From Labrenzia sp. PHM005 (GTDB lineage Bacteria; Pseudomonadota; Alphaproteobacteria; Rhizobiales; Stappiaceae): a stretch of 64,000 nt of DNA. Under the pieces are notes generated by a model, which was given only the letters and a program-made list of their open reading frames with translations, was not told the DNA's origin and ran no database searches. A program made the translations under genes and the position numbers. Where the stretch lies: positions 5,203,001 to 5,267,000 of the forward strand of contig NZ_CP041191.1 of the NCBI RefSeq assembly GCF_006517275.1, written 5' to 3'. This document shows positions 36,966-44,793 of the stretch, in pieces; position 1 is the first letter of the stretch; every line of letters begins with the position of its first letter.

Positions 36966-37789
36966 CCGACCCTCCCCATAGAAAAACCCCGTGCCAAATG
37001 TTTGCGCAACAGCCAGACAAGCACCAGCCCGGGCAATAGCAACAAGGTGCTGGCGGCTGAGGAAACCCCGATATGAACGAACCCCAACGGCTCTGCGACC
37101 AAGCGCATGACAACGCCGATCGGTTTTGCATTCACCGTCGTCAAGACGTTGGCGATCGCCAATTCCACCCAGGAAAACATGAAACAGAAGAACCCGGCCA
37201 CGCCCAAACCGGTGCGAATTTGCGGCAGCAGGATTTCAAAGAAAAACCTGACCGGACCGTACCCATCCACCGCAGCAATTTCTTCCATCTCGGACGGAAT
37301 GGCTGAGATAAATCCTTCCAGTATCCAGATGGCAATCGGCAAGGTGAACAGGCAATGGGCGATCGCAACAGCCAGATGGGTATCGATCATTCCCAAGGTC
37401 GAAAACACTTGCACCATCGGGATCAGGATCACAGCTGGCGCGATCATTCGGAAAATAAAGACAAAAAAGAAGGCGTGATCACTGCCGGCAAAGCGGAACC
37501 GGGAAAACGCATACGCCGCCGGCAGGGCCAGGGAAAGTGTCATCGCCGCATTCATGACGACGTAGATGATCGCATTCACATACCCATCGACCCAGGCTTT
37601 CTTCGAGAAGATGTAGCCGTAGTTTTCCAACGACACGGGTCCGGGCAGCAGGTTGGCGTTTTCTTCACTGACACCATTTGGCTGAAGGCTCAGGACAAAC
37701 AGCCAATAGACCGGCAGAAGGACAAACACGGTGTATCCGAAAACAACTTTGGACTGCCGTTTGGTGGAATTTGAAAATCGGTTAGCCAT
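36962..37789 (-). CDS. Carbohydrate-type ABC transporter permease (MalG-like)
   Basis: A 275-residue permease with six helices. The cytoplasmic EAA loop is visible as EMEEIAAVDGYGPVRFFFEILLPQIRTGLG (family pattern EAAxxDGA-x8-PLxxP), here given only as key residues E-AAVDG and LP. It pairs with the MalF-like permease upstream (8-base overlap). Neither a solute-binding protein nor an ATPase is present in the window, so the system must use components encoded elsewhere. Confidence 0.9.
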   Translation of the reverse strand: MANRFSNSTKRQSKVVFGYTVFVLLPVYWLFVLSLQPNGVSEENANLLPGPVSLENYGYIFSKKAWVDGYVNAIIYVVMNAAMTLSLALPAAYAFSRFRFAGSDHAFFFVFIFRMIAPAVILIPMVQVFSTLGMIDTHLAVAIAHCLFTLPIAIWILEGFISAIPSEMEEIAAVDGYGPVRFFFEILLPQIRTGLGVAGFFCFMFSWVELAIANVLTTVNAKPIGVVMRLVAEPLGFVHIGVSSAASTLLLLPGLVLVWLLRKHLARGFSMGRVG

Positions 37790-38642
37790 TGAGCGGTCTT
37801 AAACTCCGGTACAAGATCCAGGCAATCGTCACCATCATCGCGAGATAAACTATGGACAAGGCGCCAGCCTCGCCAAGGTTAAACTCCTGCATGGCTGTCT
37901 TGATCAATTCCTGGGACAGAAATGTTGAGGAGACATGCGGGCCGCCGCGGCTGATCATCAGGGGTTCGGTGTAGATCATCAGACTGTCAGCCAACCGCAA
38001 CAGCAGTGCGATCAAAAGAACTTTTTTGAGTTTCGGCAGCTCAATGTAGCGGAACACAGCCCAGTTGCTGGCGCCATCGACGGCGGCCGCCTGAAAATAG
38101 GGCTGCGGGATCGACAGATACCCAGCGTAACACAGGATCACCACCAGCGGCGCCCAATGCCAGGTATCCATGGCAAGGATTGTAAACCACACCCAAAGGA
38201 CTGAGTTCAGATCCGGCGCAAACCCAACACTGGACCCAAGAGCGCCAATGAGACCGGCCTCCGGGCTCATGGCATGACGCCAGACAAATCCGACAACAAT
38301 CCATGGGGTTAACAAGGGCAGTGCGATCAGGGCAATGAACAACTCTCCGCGTTTTTGGACATGGAAGAGTTTCCGGGCGACATATATGCCCAGAGTGAAC
38401 TGAAGGGTCAGAGCAAGCGCTGAAAACAAAACTGTGCGGCCCAGCGCGCCCCAGAACTCCGATGACCGCAGCATTTGCCGATACCAATCGAGCCCCACCC
38501 AAAAGAACTGATCGCCGGCGAAGCTGTCCTGAACCGAGTAGTTTACGGCCGCCATGATCGGAGCAAAGCCAACCAGCACAAAAAACAGCGCGGCCGGCAG
38601 AACAAGAAGCCAAGCTGAATTGTTGTATTTCCGAGTGACCAT
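37782..38642 (-). CDS. Carbohydrate-type ABC transporter permease (MalF-like)
   Basis: A 286-residue permease, six helices, first gene of the operon with the MalG-like permease and the exported hydrolase. The EAA loop region reads YFQAAAVDGASNWAVFRYI then LPKLKK. Upstream, between its start and the M56 stop, sits a perfect BlaI-type palindrome at 38670-38683, so the operon is probably under BlaI control. GGGAGG lies close before the ATG. Confidence 0.9.
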   Translation of the reverse strand: MVTRKYNNSAWLLVLPAALFFVLVGFAPIMAAVNYSVQDSFAGDQFFWVGLDWYRQMLRSSEFWGALGRTVLFSALALTLQFTLGIYVARKLFHVQKRGELFIALIALPLLTPWIVVGFVWRHAMSPEAGLIGALGSSVGFAPDLNSVLWVWFTILAMDTWHWAPLVVILCYAGYLSIPQPYFQAAAVDGASNWAVFRYIELPKLKKVLLIALLLRLADSLMIYTEPLMISRGGPHVSSTFLSQELIKTAMQEFNLGEAGALSIVYLAMMVTIAWILYRSLRPLNG

Positions 38643-38669
38643 GCGACCTCCCTGGCGGCACGATCAATT

Positions 38670-38683
38670 ACTACATATGTAGT
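38670..38683. promoter_or_regulatory. BlaI/MecI-type operator before the ABC permease operon
   Basis: ACTACATATGTAGT is a perfect 14-bp palindrome containing the TACA/TGTA half-sites recognised by BlaI/MecI repressors. It lies 28 bases upstream of the permease start and touches the 3' end of the M56 gene. A related sequence precedes blaI. Confidence 0.75.
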
Positions 38684-38684
38684 T

Positions 38685-39722
38685 TTAATATGCAAGCATC
38701 AATCCGAACGCCGGCAATTGCTTGGCCTCAGCCATCCGGTGAAGGTTCTGGTACATAGAGATTTCCAGCCCCTCGATGGACCATGGACGATAGGAAAAAT
38801 GGACGGACGCTGCCGCCAGATTGATAACCACAATCAACGCCAATACGGCGCTGAAGAGGCCCCGGCGATTTGATGCTACGGGCTCTTCGAAAAGCAGGCC
38901 AAGACGTAATTTGAGGTCTGTTCTCGCTGACAAAGACTGACCCAAAAACGCAACAGCGGCTTGTGGCAGTTGCCGGCGCGTTGAAATCAATGCAGCGACA
39001 GCAACCAAGCTCTCTGCGTATGTGACCGGTGAAATCAGACCACGGTTCAGCGTGTGGCGGTCGCAGGCATATTCGCTGAGTTGCCTGTGCCAGCGGCACC
39101 AAACCCAAAAGGCAGGGTTCCAACCGCAGACCAAGGAAAAGCCGGCTCGGATCCAATTCCAATGAAGGTCGCCGTTTCGAATGTGCGTCCCTTCATGCAG
39201 CAAGACCGCCCGCCGGTCCGCAGCGGACATTCCTTTTGGAACAAATATCTCCACGCCGAAGAGACGCAAAAAAGCGCAAGGCGTTTGATCCACCGCCCTA
39301 CACCGCACGGTCACCCGACCCCGCCTGGTCATCAAAGGCGCCTTATGGATCATTAGCCGCAGACGCCAAACCTCGACTATCAGCCAAGCGAAGAACAACA
39401 TGGCCGCGCCCGCAACCACGAAGGTTGTGACCCCAGCGCCTTCGTCTCGTTCAAAAACCCTGGCTCCCAAAACGCCGAACCCACCAGACGGATTGATGGG
39501 TATGGTCAGGGAGGAGAATTCGAAACCGGCGGTCAGTTTCGCCATCTGCAACGACAGCGGGATAATCGCCGATAGAGCCAACGCAGCACGCAACAGCATC
39601 ACTTCAGAACGAGCATCGAGACGGACGTTCAGACAAGTCAACAAACACCGGCCACATCCCAGAATTGCCAGCGTCAACAGCAACGCACCGTTTATGACGA
39701 TGACAATTGCCACGACGGTCAT
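38685..39722 (-). CDS. M56-family membrane metalloprotease, BlaR1-like, no penicillin-binding domain
   Basis: A 345-residue membrane protein. Helices at about 4-25, 45-62 and 100-118 and a zinc-protease motif HEGTH at 176-180, the M56 signature. Two more helices lie C-terminal. BlaR1/MecR1 are about 580-600 residues and carry an extracellular beta-lactam sensor; that domain is missing here, so the signal must be sensed another way. M56 proteases act by cleaving their cognate BlaI repressor. Start overlaps the blaI stop by four bases (ATGA), so the two are co-translated. Confidence 0.85.
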   Translation of the reverse strand: MTVVAIVIVINGALLLTLAILGCGRCLLTCLNVRLDARSEVMLLRAALALSAIIPLSLQMAKLTAGFEFSSLTIPINPSGGFGVLGARVFERDEGAGVTTFVVAGAAMLFFAWLIVEVWRLRLMIHKAPLMTRRGRVTVRCRAVDQTPCAFLRLFGVEIFVPKGMSAADRRAVLLHEGTHIRNGDLHWNWIRAGFSLVCGWNPAFWVWCRWHRQLSEYACDRHTLNRGLISPVTYAESLVAVAALISTRRQLPQAAVAFLGQSLSARTDLKLRLGLLFEEPVASNRRGLFSAVLALIVVINLAAASVHFSYRPWSIEGLEISMYQNLHRMAEAKQLPAFGLMLAY

Positions 39723-40105
39723 GATCGTTTCTTCTCGTCAATCAGCCGCCGCAACTCATCTAACTCTTCTGTTGTAAAGGAGTTTTGCTCGATAAACTGA
39801 GATGCCAGGGACGAAGGACGGCCGTCAAAAAACTGGCGCACCAGCGCGCTGAGACGCGACTGGCGGAAATCGCTGCGGTCCTCGGTCGGTTCAAAGACAA
39901 GGCTTCGCCCTGTCTTTGTGGCGGTGACCGCCCCCTTTTCAAGCATCCGGTTGAGATGGGTCGCGACCGTCGTATAGGCAAAGGCCTTGTCATCCGGCCG
40001 GCTACGGGCGAGTTCTCCCTGGACTTCAGAAACCGTTGCGCGGCCCAGCCGCCAAAGTACAGCCATCACATCCAGTTCGGATTTCGACAGGTTTTCCGAC
40101 TTCAT
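39719..40105 (-). CDS. BlaI/MecI/CopY-family repressor
   Basis: A 128-residue winged-helix repressor (LSKSELDVMAVLWRLGRATVSEV, TTVATHLNRMLEKGAV). The helical C-terminal half (about 80-125) is the dimerisation part that contains the usual cleavage site in relatives. Operon with the M56 protease. A near-palindromic site 44 bases upstream and a perfect one before the ABC permeases suggest that it represses both units. Confidence 0.92.
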   Translation of the reverse strand: MKSENLSKSELDVMAVLWRLGRATVSEVQGELARSRPDDKAFAYTTVATHLNRMLEKGAVTATKTGRSLVFEPTEDRSDFRQSRLSALVRQFFDGRPSSLASQFIEQNSFTTEELDELRRLIDEKKRS

Positions 40106-40148
40106 GGTTCACCCCGGCACCACAATTATGAGGCGGATTATTCACTCA

Positions 40149-40164
40149 TACTATATTTGTAGTA
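40149..40164. promoter_or_regulatory. BlaI-type operator before blaI
   Basis: TACTATATTTGTAGTA has outer half-sites TACTA/TAGTA in perfect inverted order and matches the 38670-38683 site at most positions (ACTAxATxTGTAGT). It lies 44 bases upstream of the blaI ATG, as expected for autorepression. Confidence 0.65.
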
Positions 40165-40250
40165 CATCAAGTCGGAACAATTTCGCAACGGGTATTGAGC
40201 TGATTGCGTTCAGCTCAGATTTATCCGGCTTGGCAGATTTTTATAGGCAC

Positions 40251-40274
40251 AAAAAAGCCGGCCCATCGGCCGGC
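40251..40274 (-). terminator. Rho-independent terminator of minCDE
   Basis: Stem GCCGGCC / GGCCGGC with a 4-base loop, followed on the minus strand by six T. It lies 19 bases past the minE stop. Confidence 0.9.
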
Positions 40275-40293
40275 TCATTCAGTCTCGAGATGA

Positions 40294-40557
40294 TCAGGAT
40301 GCTTTCGCGGTTGGCGGCAACTCGATGTCGATGCCAAGTGTTGTGACATCGCCGTTGCGATCCATTTCCAGGCGCACCGAATCCGGATCAATGTCGATCC
40401 GCTTGGCAACAACGGCCAGAATGTCTTCACGAAGACCGGAAATCAGCGCCGCGTCGGCACTGCTGCCGGCCCGTTCATGCGCAAGAAGGATCTGCAGCCG
40501 GTTTTTGGCAACTGAAGCACTCTGATCTCTTTTGCCAAAGAGGCTCAGGATGTTCAT
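40294..40557 (-). CDS. minE: Cell division topological factor MinE
   Basis: An 87-residue protein. The N-terminal MinD-binding region (ASVAKNRLQILLAHER) and the C-terminal dimerisation region (EDILAVVAKRIDIDPD) are both clear. MinE drives MinCD off the membrane so that the division inhibitor oscillates between poles. Start overlaps the minD stop by four bases. Confidence 0.97.
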   Translation of the reverse strand: MNILSLFGKRDQSASVAKNRLQILLAHERAGSSADAALISGLREDILAVVAKRIDIDPDSVRLEMDRNGDVTTLGIDIELPPTAKAS

Positions 40558-41375
40558 GCCGCCCTCCCCTTGAAGATCTTGCCCAAAAAGCCCTTCTTTT
40601 CTTCAGGAATAGTGACCGGGATGTTTTCGCCCAGCAGGCGCCGGGTGGCTTCCATATAGGCGCGGGCCGCCGGTGAACTCTCATCGGCCAAGGTCACCGG
40701 CAATCCGACGTTGGAGGCTTTCAGGACATCCTTGCTTTCCGGAACAACACCGATCAGCGGCACGGAGAGGATGTCGACCACATCGTCAGTTGCCAGCATG
40801 TCGCCGGTCTTGGCGCGGGCCGTGTCATAGCGGGTGATCAGAAGGTGCTTTGGCATCCGCCCGCCTTCTTCGGCAACTTCAGTCTTGGCATCAAGCAGGC
40901 CAATGATGCGGTCGCAGTCGCGCACAGAAGACACTTCCGGATTGGAGACGATGATCGCCTCGTCCGCATGCCGCATGGCCAAGGTCGCGCCGCGCTCAAT
41001 GCCCGCCGGGCTGTCGCAGATAATCCAGTCGAAATAATGCCGCAGCTCGCTGATGACGCTGGCAACACCTTCTTCGGTGAGCGCATCCTTGTCACGGGTC
41101 TGGGAGGCAGGTAGCAGGAACAGGTTGTTCAGCTTCTTGTCGCGCACAAGCGCCTGTTTGATGGTGGCTTCCCCGCGCACCACATTCACCAAATCAAACA
41201 CAACGCGGCGTTCCGCGCCCATGATCAGGTCGAGGTTGCGCAGGCCGACATCAAAGTCGATGGCGCAGACCTGATAGCCTTCCTTGGCAAGCGCCGAGGC
41301 AAGAGCCGCGGAGGTGGTTGTCTTGCCGACCCCGCCCTTGCCTGACGTGACCACAACGACGGTTGCGTTGCTCAT
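40554..41375 (-). CDS. minD: Septum-site-determining ATPase MinD
   Basis: A 273-residue ATPase with deviant Walker A KGGVGKTT at 13-20, the Asp of FDVGLRNLDL, and a C-terminal amphipathic membrane-targeting helix (KKGFLGKIFKGRA). It recruits MinC to the membrane and responds to MinE. Second gene of minCDE. Confidence 0.98.
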   Translation of the reverse strand: MSNATVVVVTSGKGGVGKTTTSAALASALAKEGYQVCAIDFDVGLRNLDLIMGAERRVVFDLVNVVRGEATIKQALVRDKKLNNLFLLPASQTRDKDALTEEGVASVISELRHYFDWIICDSPAGIERGATLAMRHADEAIIVSNPEVSSVRDCDRIIGLLDAKTEVAEEGGRMPKHLLITRYDTARAKTGDMLATDDVVDILSVPLIGVVPESKDVLKASNVGLPVTLADESSPAARAYMEATRRLLGENIPVTIPEEKKGFLGKIFKGRAA

Positions 41376-41429
41376 GGTGTTCGTCCCGTTTGTTGCCGGG
41401 TGGTGCTCCCCTGAGACACCTGCCCGAAG

Positions 41430-42251
41430 TTAACTCAGTTGTTCAAAAACAAGGCTTTCGTTTTCAAACCGGATTTGCGCAGGCGTGTTGCGCAGCTCCG
41501 TGTCGAAATCGTCGGCAACCTTGTAAAGTCCATTGATGGAGACCAGCTCCGCGTCCAGCTTGGAGCAGAAGATGCGCGCATTGTCCTTACCCGCGACGCC
41601 CGCCAGCGCCCGGCCACGCAGGGCGCCGTAGATATGGATCGAGCCGCCCGCGATGATCTCCGCGCCCGAACTCACCGACCCGATAATGGTGACGTCCCCG
41701 TCCGGATGGAGAACACTCTGGCCGGAGCGCACATGTTCTGTGATCACAATGGACGATCCATCGGCAGATGGAACCGCGGGTGAGGATTTTGGTTTTGCCT
41801 TTGAACCTGCAGATTTGGCTGGGCTATCGGAGTTTTTGTCTTCGCTGCTGGCAGAACGTTTTTTCGCGGTCTTAGCGGGCTTGTCATCCGGAACCGGCTT
41901 TGCGGCCGCCTGCTCTTTTGATTTCTTGGCAGCTTCTTCGGTTTCCGGAATATCCACTTCCGCCGTCAAACGGCCACCGCCGAAGCTCGGCGGCATACCC
42001 GGCTTCAGCCGCGTTCCGGAAATCCCGTCGATGCCAAAGACCCGGACAGAACGCTCGTTCAAGCCCTCAAGCAGCCTCTCCAGATCCTCAATCGGGATCT
42101 TCGTGCCGCGAACGTCCAAGACAATCGGGCGGTCGATGAAAAACCCTGGTGTGCGCGCAATAATCCGGTCGATCTCCTTGAACCAGTCCTCGTAAGGCGG
42201 CTCGGGAGACAACACGATCGCGATAAAGGATTTTCCCTTGAATTTCATCAA
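41430..42251 (-). CDS. minC: Septum-site-determining protein MinC
   Basis: A 273-residue inhibitor of FtsZ polymerisation. The N-terminal domain (1-90) starts MMKFKGKSFIAIVLSP; a charged Lys/Ser/Ala linker spans about 100-150; the C-terminal beta-helix domain has VRSGQSVLHPDGDVTIIG and AGGSIHIYGALRGRALAG, the MinD-binding signature. The linker is long compared with E. coli MinC (231 residues). 54 bases upstream of minD. Confidence 0.96.
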   Translation of the reverse strand: MMKFKGKSFIAIVLSPEPPYEDWFKEIDRIIARTPGFFIDRPIVLDVRGTKIPIEDLERLLEGLNERSVRVFGIDGISGTRLKPGMPPSFGGGRLTAEVDIPETEEAAKKSKEQAAAKPVPDDKPAKTAKKRSASSEDKNSDSPAKSAGSKAKPKSSPAVPSADGSSIVITEHVRSGQSVLHPDGDVTIIGSVSSGAEIIAGGSIHIYGALRGRALAGVAGKDNARIFCSKLDAELVSINGLYKVADDFDTELRNTPAQIRFENESLVFEQLS

Positions 42252-42593
42252 AGAGGCCCGGCGGCTTTCTCAAATCGGAGTGGTAAGTTTCGTAAACTTA
42301 TCATTAACCGGACCGGACAATGGGGCAGCGATCCGTTTTCCACGGATATCCAAATTCTTCCGAAATTTCAGATAATTGCCCCCGCAAAAGCCCCTTCTTT
42401 CGGCGGCAGACCTGACAATCTTGATAAAACTGCTGATAAATATTGCAGGAATCACCGGGTTTCACCCTCCAAAACAGCTCCATGACCGGGTAGCGGATTA
42501 ACTGAGATCGCGCATTCCGCTTCACTTTTGCCGTATTGCAGTGCAAAATAAACTCTCAGACGACCATCACCATCAGCAAGTCGCGACCTTAAC
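42252..42593. other. Intergenic between minC and a hypothetical gene
   Basis: 342 bases with divergent genes on either side, so promoters for minCDE and the next gene are expected. No strong palindrome, hairpin with T-tract, or convincing small ORF was found. Confidence 0.35.
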
Positions 42594-42926
42594 ATGAGTA
42601 ATTTCAGTGATGTAATGGACTATCTCGGCTTGTCGGAAGACGAGGCCGCGGCCGTTCTATACACGTCCAGAGATGAAATTGTTCGCTGGCGCAACACGAA
42701 TGAAGCTCCACCACTTCACATCTGGCAGGGCCTTGTGCGCATGCTGGACGACGTGCGCCGCTCGGCAGAAGAAGCCGCCAAATCGGCAGACCTCGATCAC
42801 CTGGACGCCTCGGATCTCAACCGGGTTAATCTCGATGTTCCGACCCGGTCGTCTTCCGACCTCGCCGGCCCCAAACGGGCCGCCACCGCTCTTGCCGTTG
42901 CGACCCTCGCCCGGGTGTTCGTCTGA
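42594..42926 (+). CDS. Hypothetical protein with an N-terminal helix-turn-helix-like region
   Basis: A 110-residue protein that I do not recognise. Residues 5-40 (MDYLGLSEDEAAAVLYTSRD then IVRWRNTNEAPP) look like a Cro/phage-type helix-turn-helix that pairs with a later helix; the C-terminal third is Ala-rich. It might bind DNA. Weak ribosome site. It stands alone 213 bases before the EamA gene. Confidence 0.6.
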   Translation: MSNFSDVMDYLGLSEDEAAAVLYTSRDEIVRWRNTNEAPPLHIWQGLVRMLDDVRRSAEEAAKSADLDHLDASDLNRVNLDVPTRSSSDLAGPKRAATALAVATLARVFV

Positions 42927-43139
42927 TTCACCTCGGCTTCACACGGCCACCTAAATCGTTTTACACAAGTGACCCGTGACACCAGAAACCGGTCTTTGGC
43001 AACGGCCGGTTTTCTGCTAACACGTTTTGAGTTTCCACGGTCTGGCTGGTTTTGCGGCCACCCCAATACCGCCGGTGTCCGCGGCCACATCCGCGAAACA
43101 GACCGGCGGCCCCTTGAACAGAAAAAGAAGGCACTGCCC

Positions 43140-44102
43140 ATGTCAGCCACACTTAGAGGCTTTCTGTTTGCCCTTGCGGCGTTTGCCTTCTTTTCAACCC
43201 ACGATGCCATCGTCAAAACGCTGGGCAGCAGTTATTCGGTCTTCCAGATCATCTTCTTTTCGATGCTCTTTGCCTTTGTGCCGATGTCGATATCAATGCT
43301 CGCCGACCGGGCTGTCGACAATTTCCGGCCGCATCATCCCTGGCTGGTTCTGTTGCGCTCGGGCCTGTCGATCATCTCCATGTCGAGCGCATTTTACGCC
43401 TTTACCGCTCTTCCGCTCGCTGAAGTGTATTCCCTGCTCTTCGCAACGCCCTTGTTGATCACTGCCCTTTCCGTGCCAATCCTGGGTGAGACGGTGCGCG
43501 GTCAGCGGTGGGCGGCGGTCATCATCGGTCTGCTTGGAGTTATGATCGTTCTGAGACCCGGCGTTACGGAATTGTCGCTCGGCCATCTTGCGGCGTTGCT
43601 GGCTGCCTGTGCCAGTGCGCTGGCATCAATCTTGATCCGGAAAATCGGCAGTGAAGAACGCTCCGCCGTCCTGATCCTTTATCCGATGCTCCTGTCGCTG
43701 ATTGCCATGTCGCTGGTGATGCCAGAGGTCTATCAGCCGGTTGGCTTGTCAGACCTTGCCCTGATGGCGGCGATCGGGTTCCTGTCTGTGATTGCCCAGC
43801 ATTGTGTCATCGGTGCTTATCGGGCGGCCCCGGCTGCTGTCGTTGCCCCCTTGCAATACAGCCAGATCCTCTGGGCAACGTTTTTTGGCGCGCTGTTTTT
43901 TGCCGAAACACCGGACCTTTATGTGGCCATTGGCTCCGCCATCATCATCGGGTCCGGCCTGTTTGTTGTCTGGCGCGAAAGCAGAGAGAATGTTTCGGCC
44001 CGCCGCCCGGTTACCAAAACCGCCAACATGCGCTTCGACACCGGCCCCTCTCCTGCCCCAAAATTGCACCGGCAGGAAGAGATTTCTGAGAATGGATCTT
44101 AG
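43140..44102 (+). CDS. EamA/DMT-family transporter
   Basis: A 320-residue permease with ten helices (MSATLRGFLFALAAFAFFST onward) in two EamA repeats, then a 30-residue cytoplasmic tail. The start at ATG 43140 follows AGAAGG; the frame opens 57 codons earlier in sequence unlike a transporter. Substrate unknown. Confidence 0.88.
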   Translation: MSATLRGFLFALAAFAFFSTHDAIVKTLGSSYSVFQIIFFSMLFAFVPMSISMLADRAVDNFRPHHPWLVLLRSGLSIISMSSAFYAFTALPLAEVYSLLFATPLLITALSVPILGETVRGQRWAAVIIGLLGVMIVLRPGVTELSLGHLAALLAACASALASILIRKIGSEERSAVLILYPMLLSLIAMSLVMPEVYQPVGLSDLALMAAIGFLSVIAQHCVIGAYRAAPAAVVAPLQYSQILWATFFGALFFAETPDLYVAIGSAIIIGSGLFVVWRESRENVSARRPVTKTANMRFDTGPSPAPKLHRQEEISENGS

Positions 44103-44123
44103 ACACGCGGTTTGGGCTGCAGT

Positions 44124-44789
44124 TTACTCCGGCAGAATGCGTGTCTTAGCAAAACGGAAATCGATCTTCAGCTTGGCAGCTTCGATCGCATCGTGAAGCC
44201 GGCCACTCATGAAGATTTTGCCGCTAAATTTTGGATCAACCCAGAGATCAGGTCCGCCGAGAGCCGAGGCTGATACCGCGATATCTTCGTCTTTCGGTTC
44301 AATTGCGCGCCAACGCCGAAATCCGGTCTTTGGGTTTATCGGCCCCGCCGATAGGTTACGACTATCTTCAGGTAAAAAGCAGTCTTTCTGAGACCCGAAA
44401 TTCAGAAAGTAAAACGGGCCGGGCAAGCGGGTCGTCTTGTCCATTTCGTAGATCGGAAACTCGACAAGCTCACCGTCTCCAAGATCAATGTCCTTGAGCA
44501 GTTCTGCCAGTTTTCCTTTGACTGCCAGAAATCCATCCACCCAAAACAAGTCTTTGACCCGAGACCATTTCTTCGCGTCAAACACATATGCGGCTTCTAC
44601 GAATTCTTCACGGCTTAATTTCTCGCCTTGCGAAGCCCGATTCACATTTTTCCTATGTTCTTCGGTCGGCGCTCCCATTTCAAACTGAGGCGGCGCCCAA
44701 TCCTGCCCAATGTGTTTTTCACGAATACCGAGCTTGTTTCCCAGTAAATAGTTGCTTCGAACGCTACTGACCCAGATTTCCTGTGCCAC
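44124..44789 (-). CDS. Imm11-like (DUF1629) protein, orphan immunity candidate
   Basis: A 221-residue soluble protein. The layout matches the DUF1629/Imm11 immunity family: an extended N-terminal half, then LPGPFYFLNFGSQKDC, the linker with RRWRAIEPKDEDI, GGPDLWVDPKFSGKIFMSGRL and a closing LHDAIEAAKLKIDFRF. In polymorphic toxin systems such proteins neutralise a paired toxin. No toxin is adjacent; it follows the amidase by four bases on the same strand. I start at GTG 44789, nine bases after GGGAGG; the frame reaches 44852 but that part overlaps the amidase. Family call is by pattern recall and needs a profile search. Confidence 0.6.
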   Translation of the reverse strand: MAQEIWVSSVRSNYLLGNKLGIREKHIGQDWAPPQFEMGAPTEEHRKNVNRASQGEKLSREEFVEAAYVFDAKKWSRVKDLFWVDGFLAVKGKLAELLKDIDLGDGELVEFPIYEMDKTTRLPGPFYFLNFGSQKDCFLPEDSRNLSAGPINPKTGFRRWRAIEPKDEDIAVSASALGGPDLWVDPKFSGKIFMSGRLHDAIEAAKLKIDFRFAKTRILPE

Positions 44790-44793
44790 GGAC

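Noticed and set aside
38685..40105. Classical beta-lactam resistance system
   Set aside because: The M56 protein lacks the penicillin-binding sensor domain and no beta-lactamase or PBP gene is nearby.
42986..43013. Terminator after the hypothetical gene at 42594
   Set aside because: AAACCGG/CCGGTTT with a long 13-base loop is weak and the spacing to the gene is over 50 bases.
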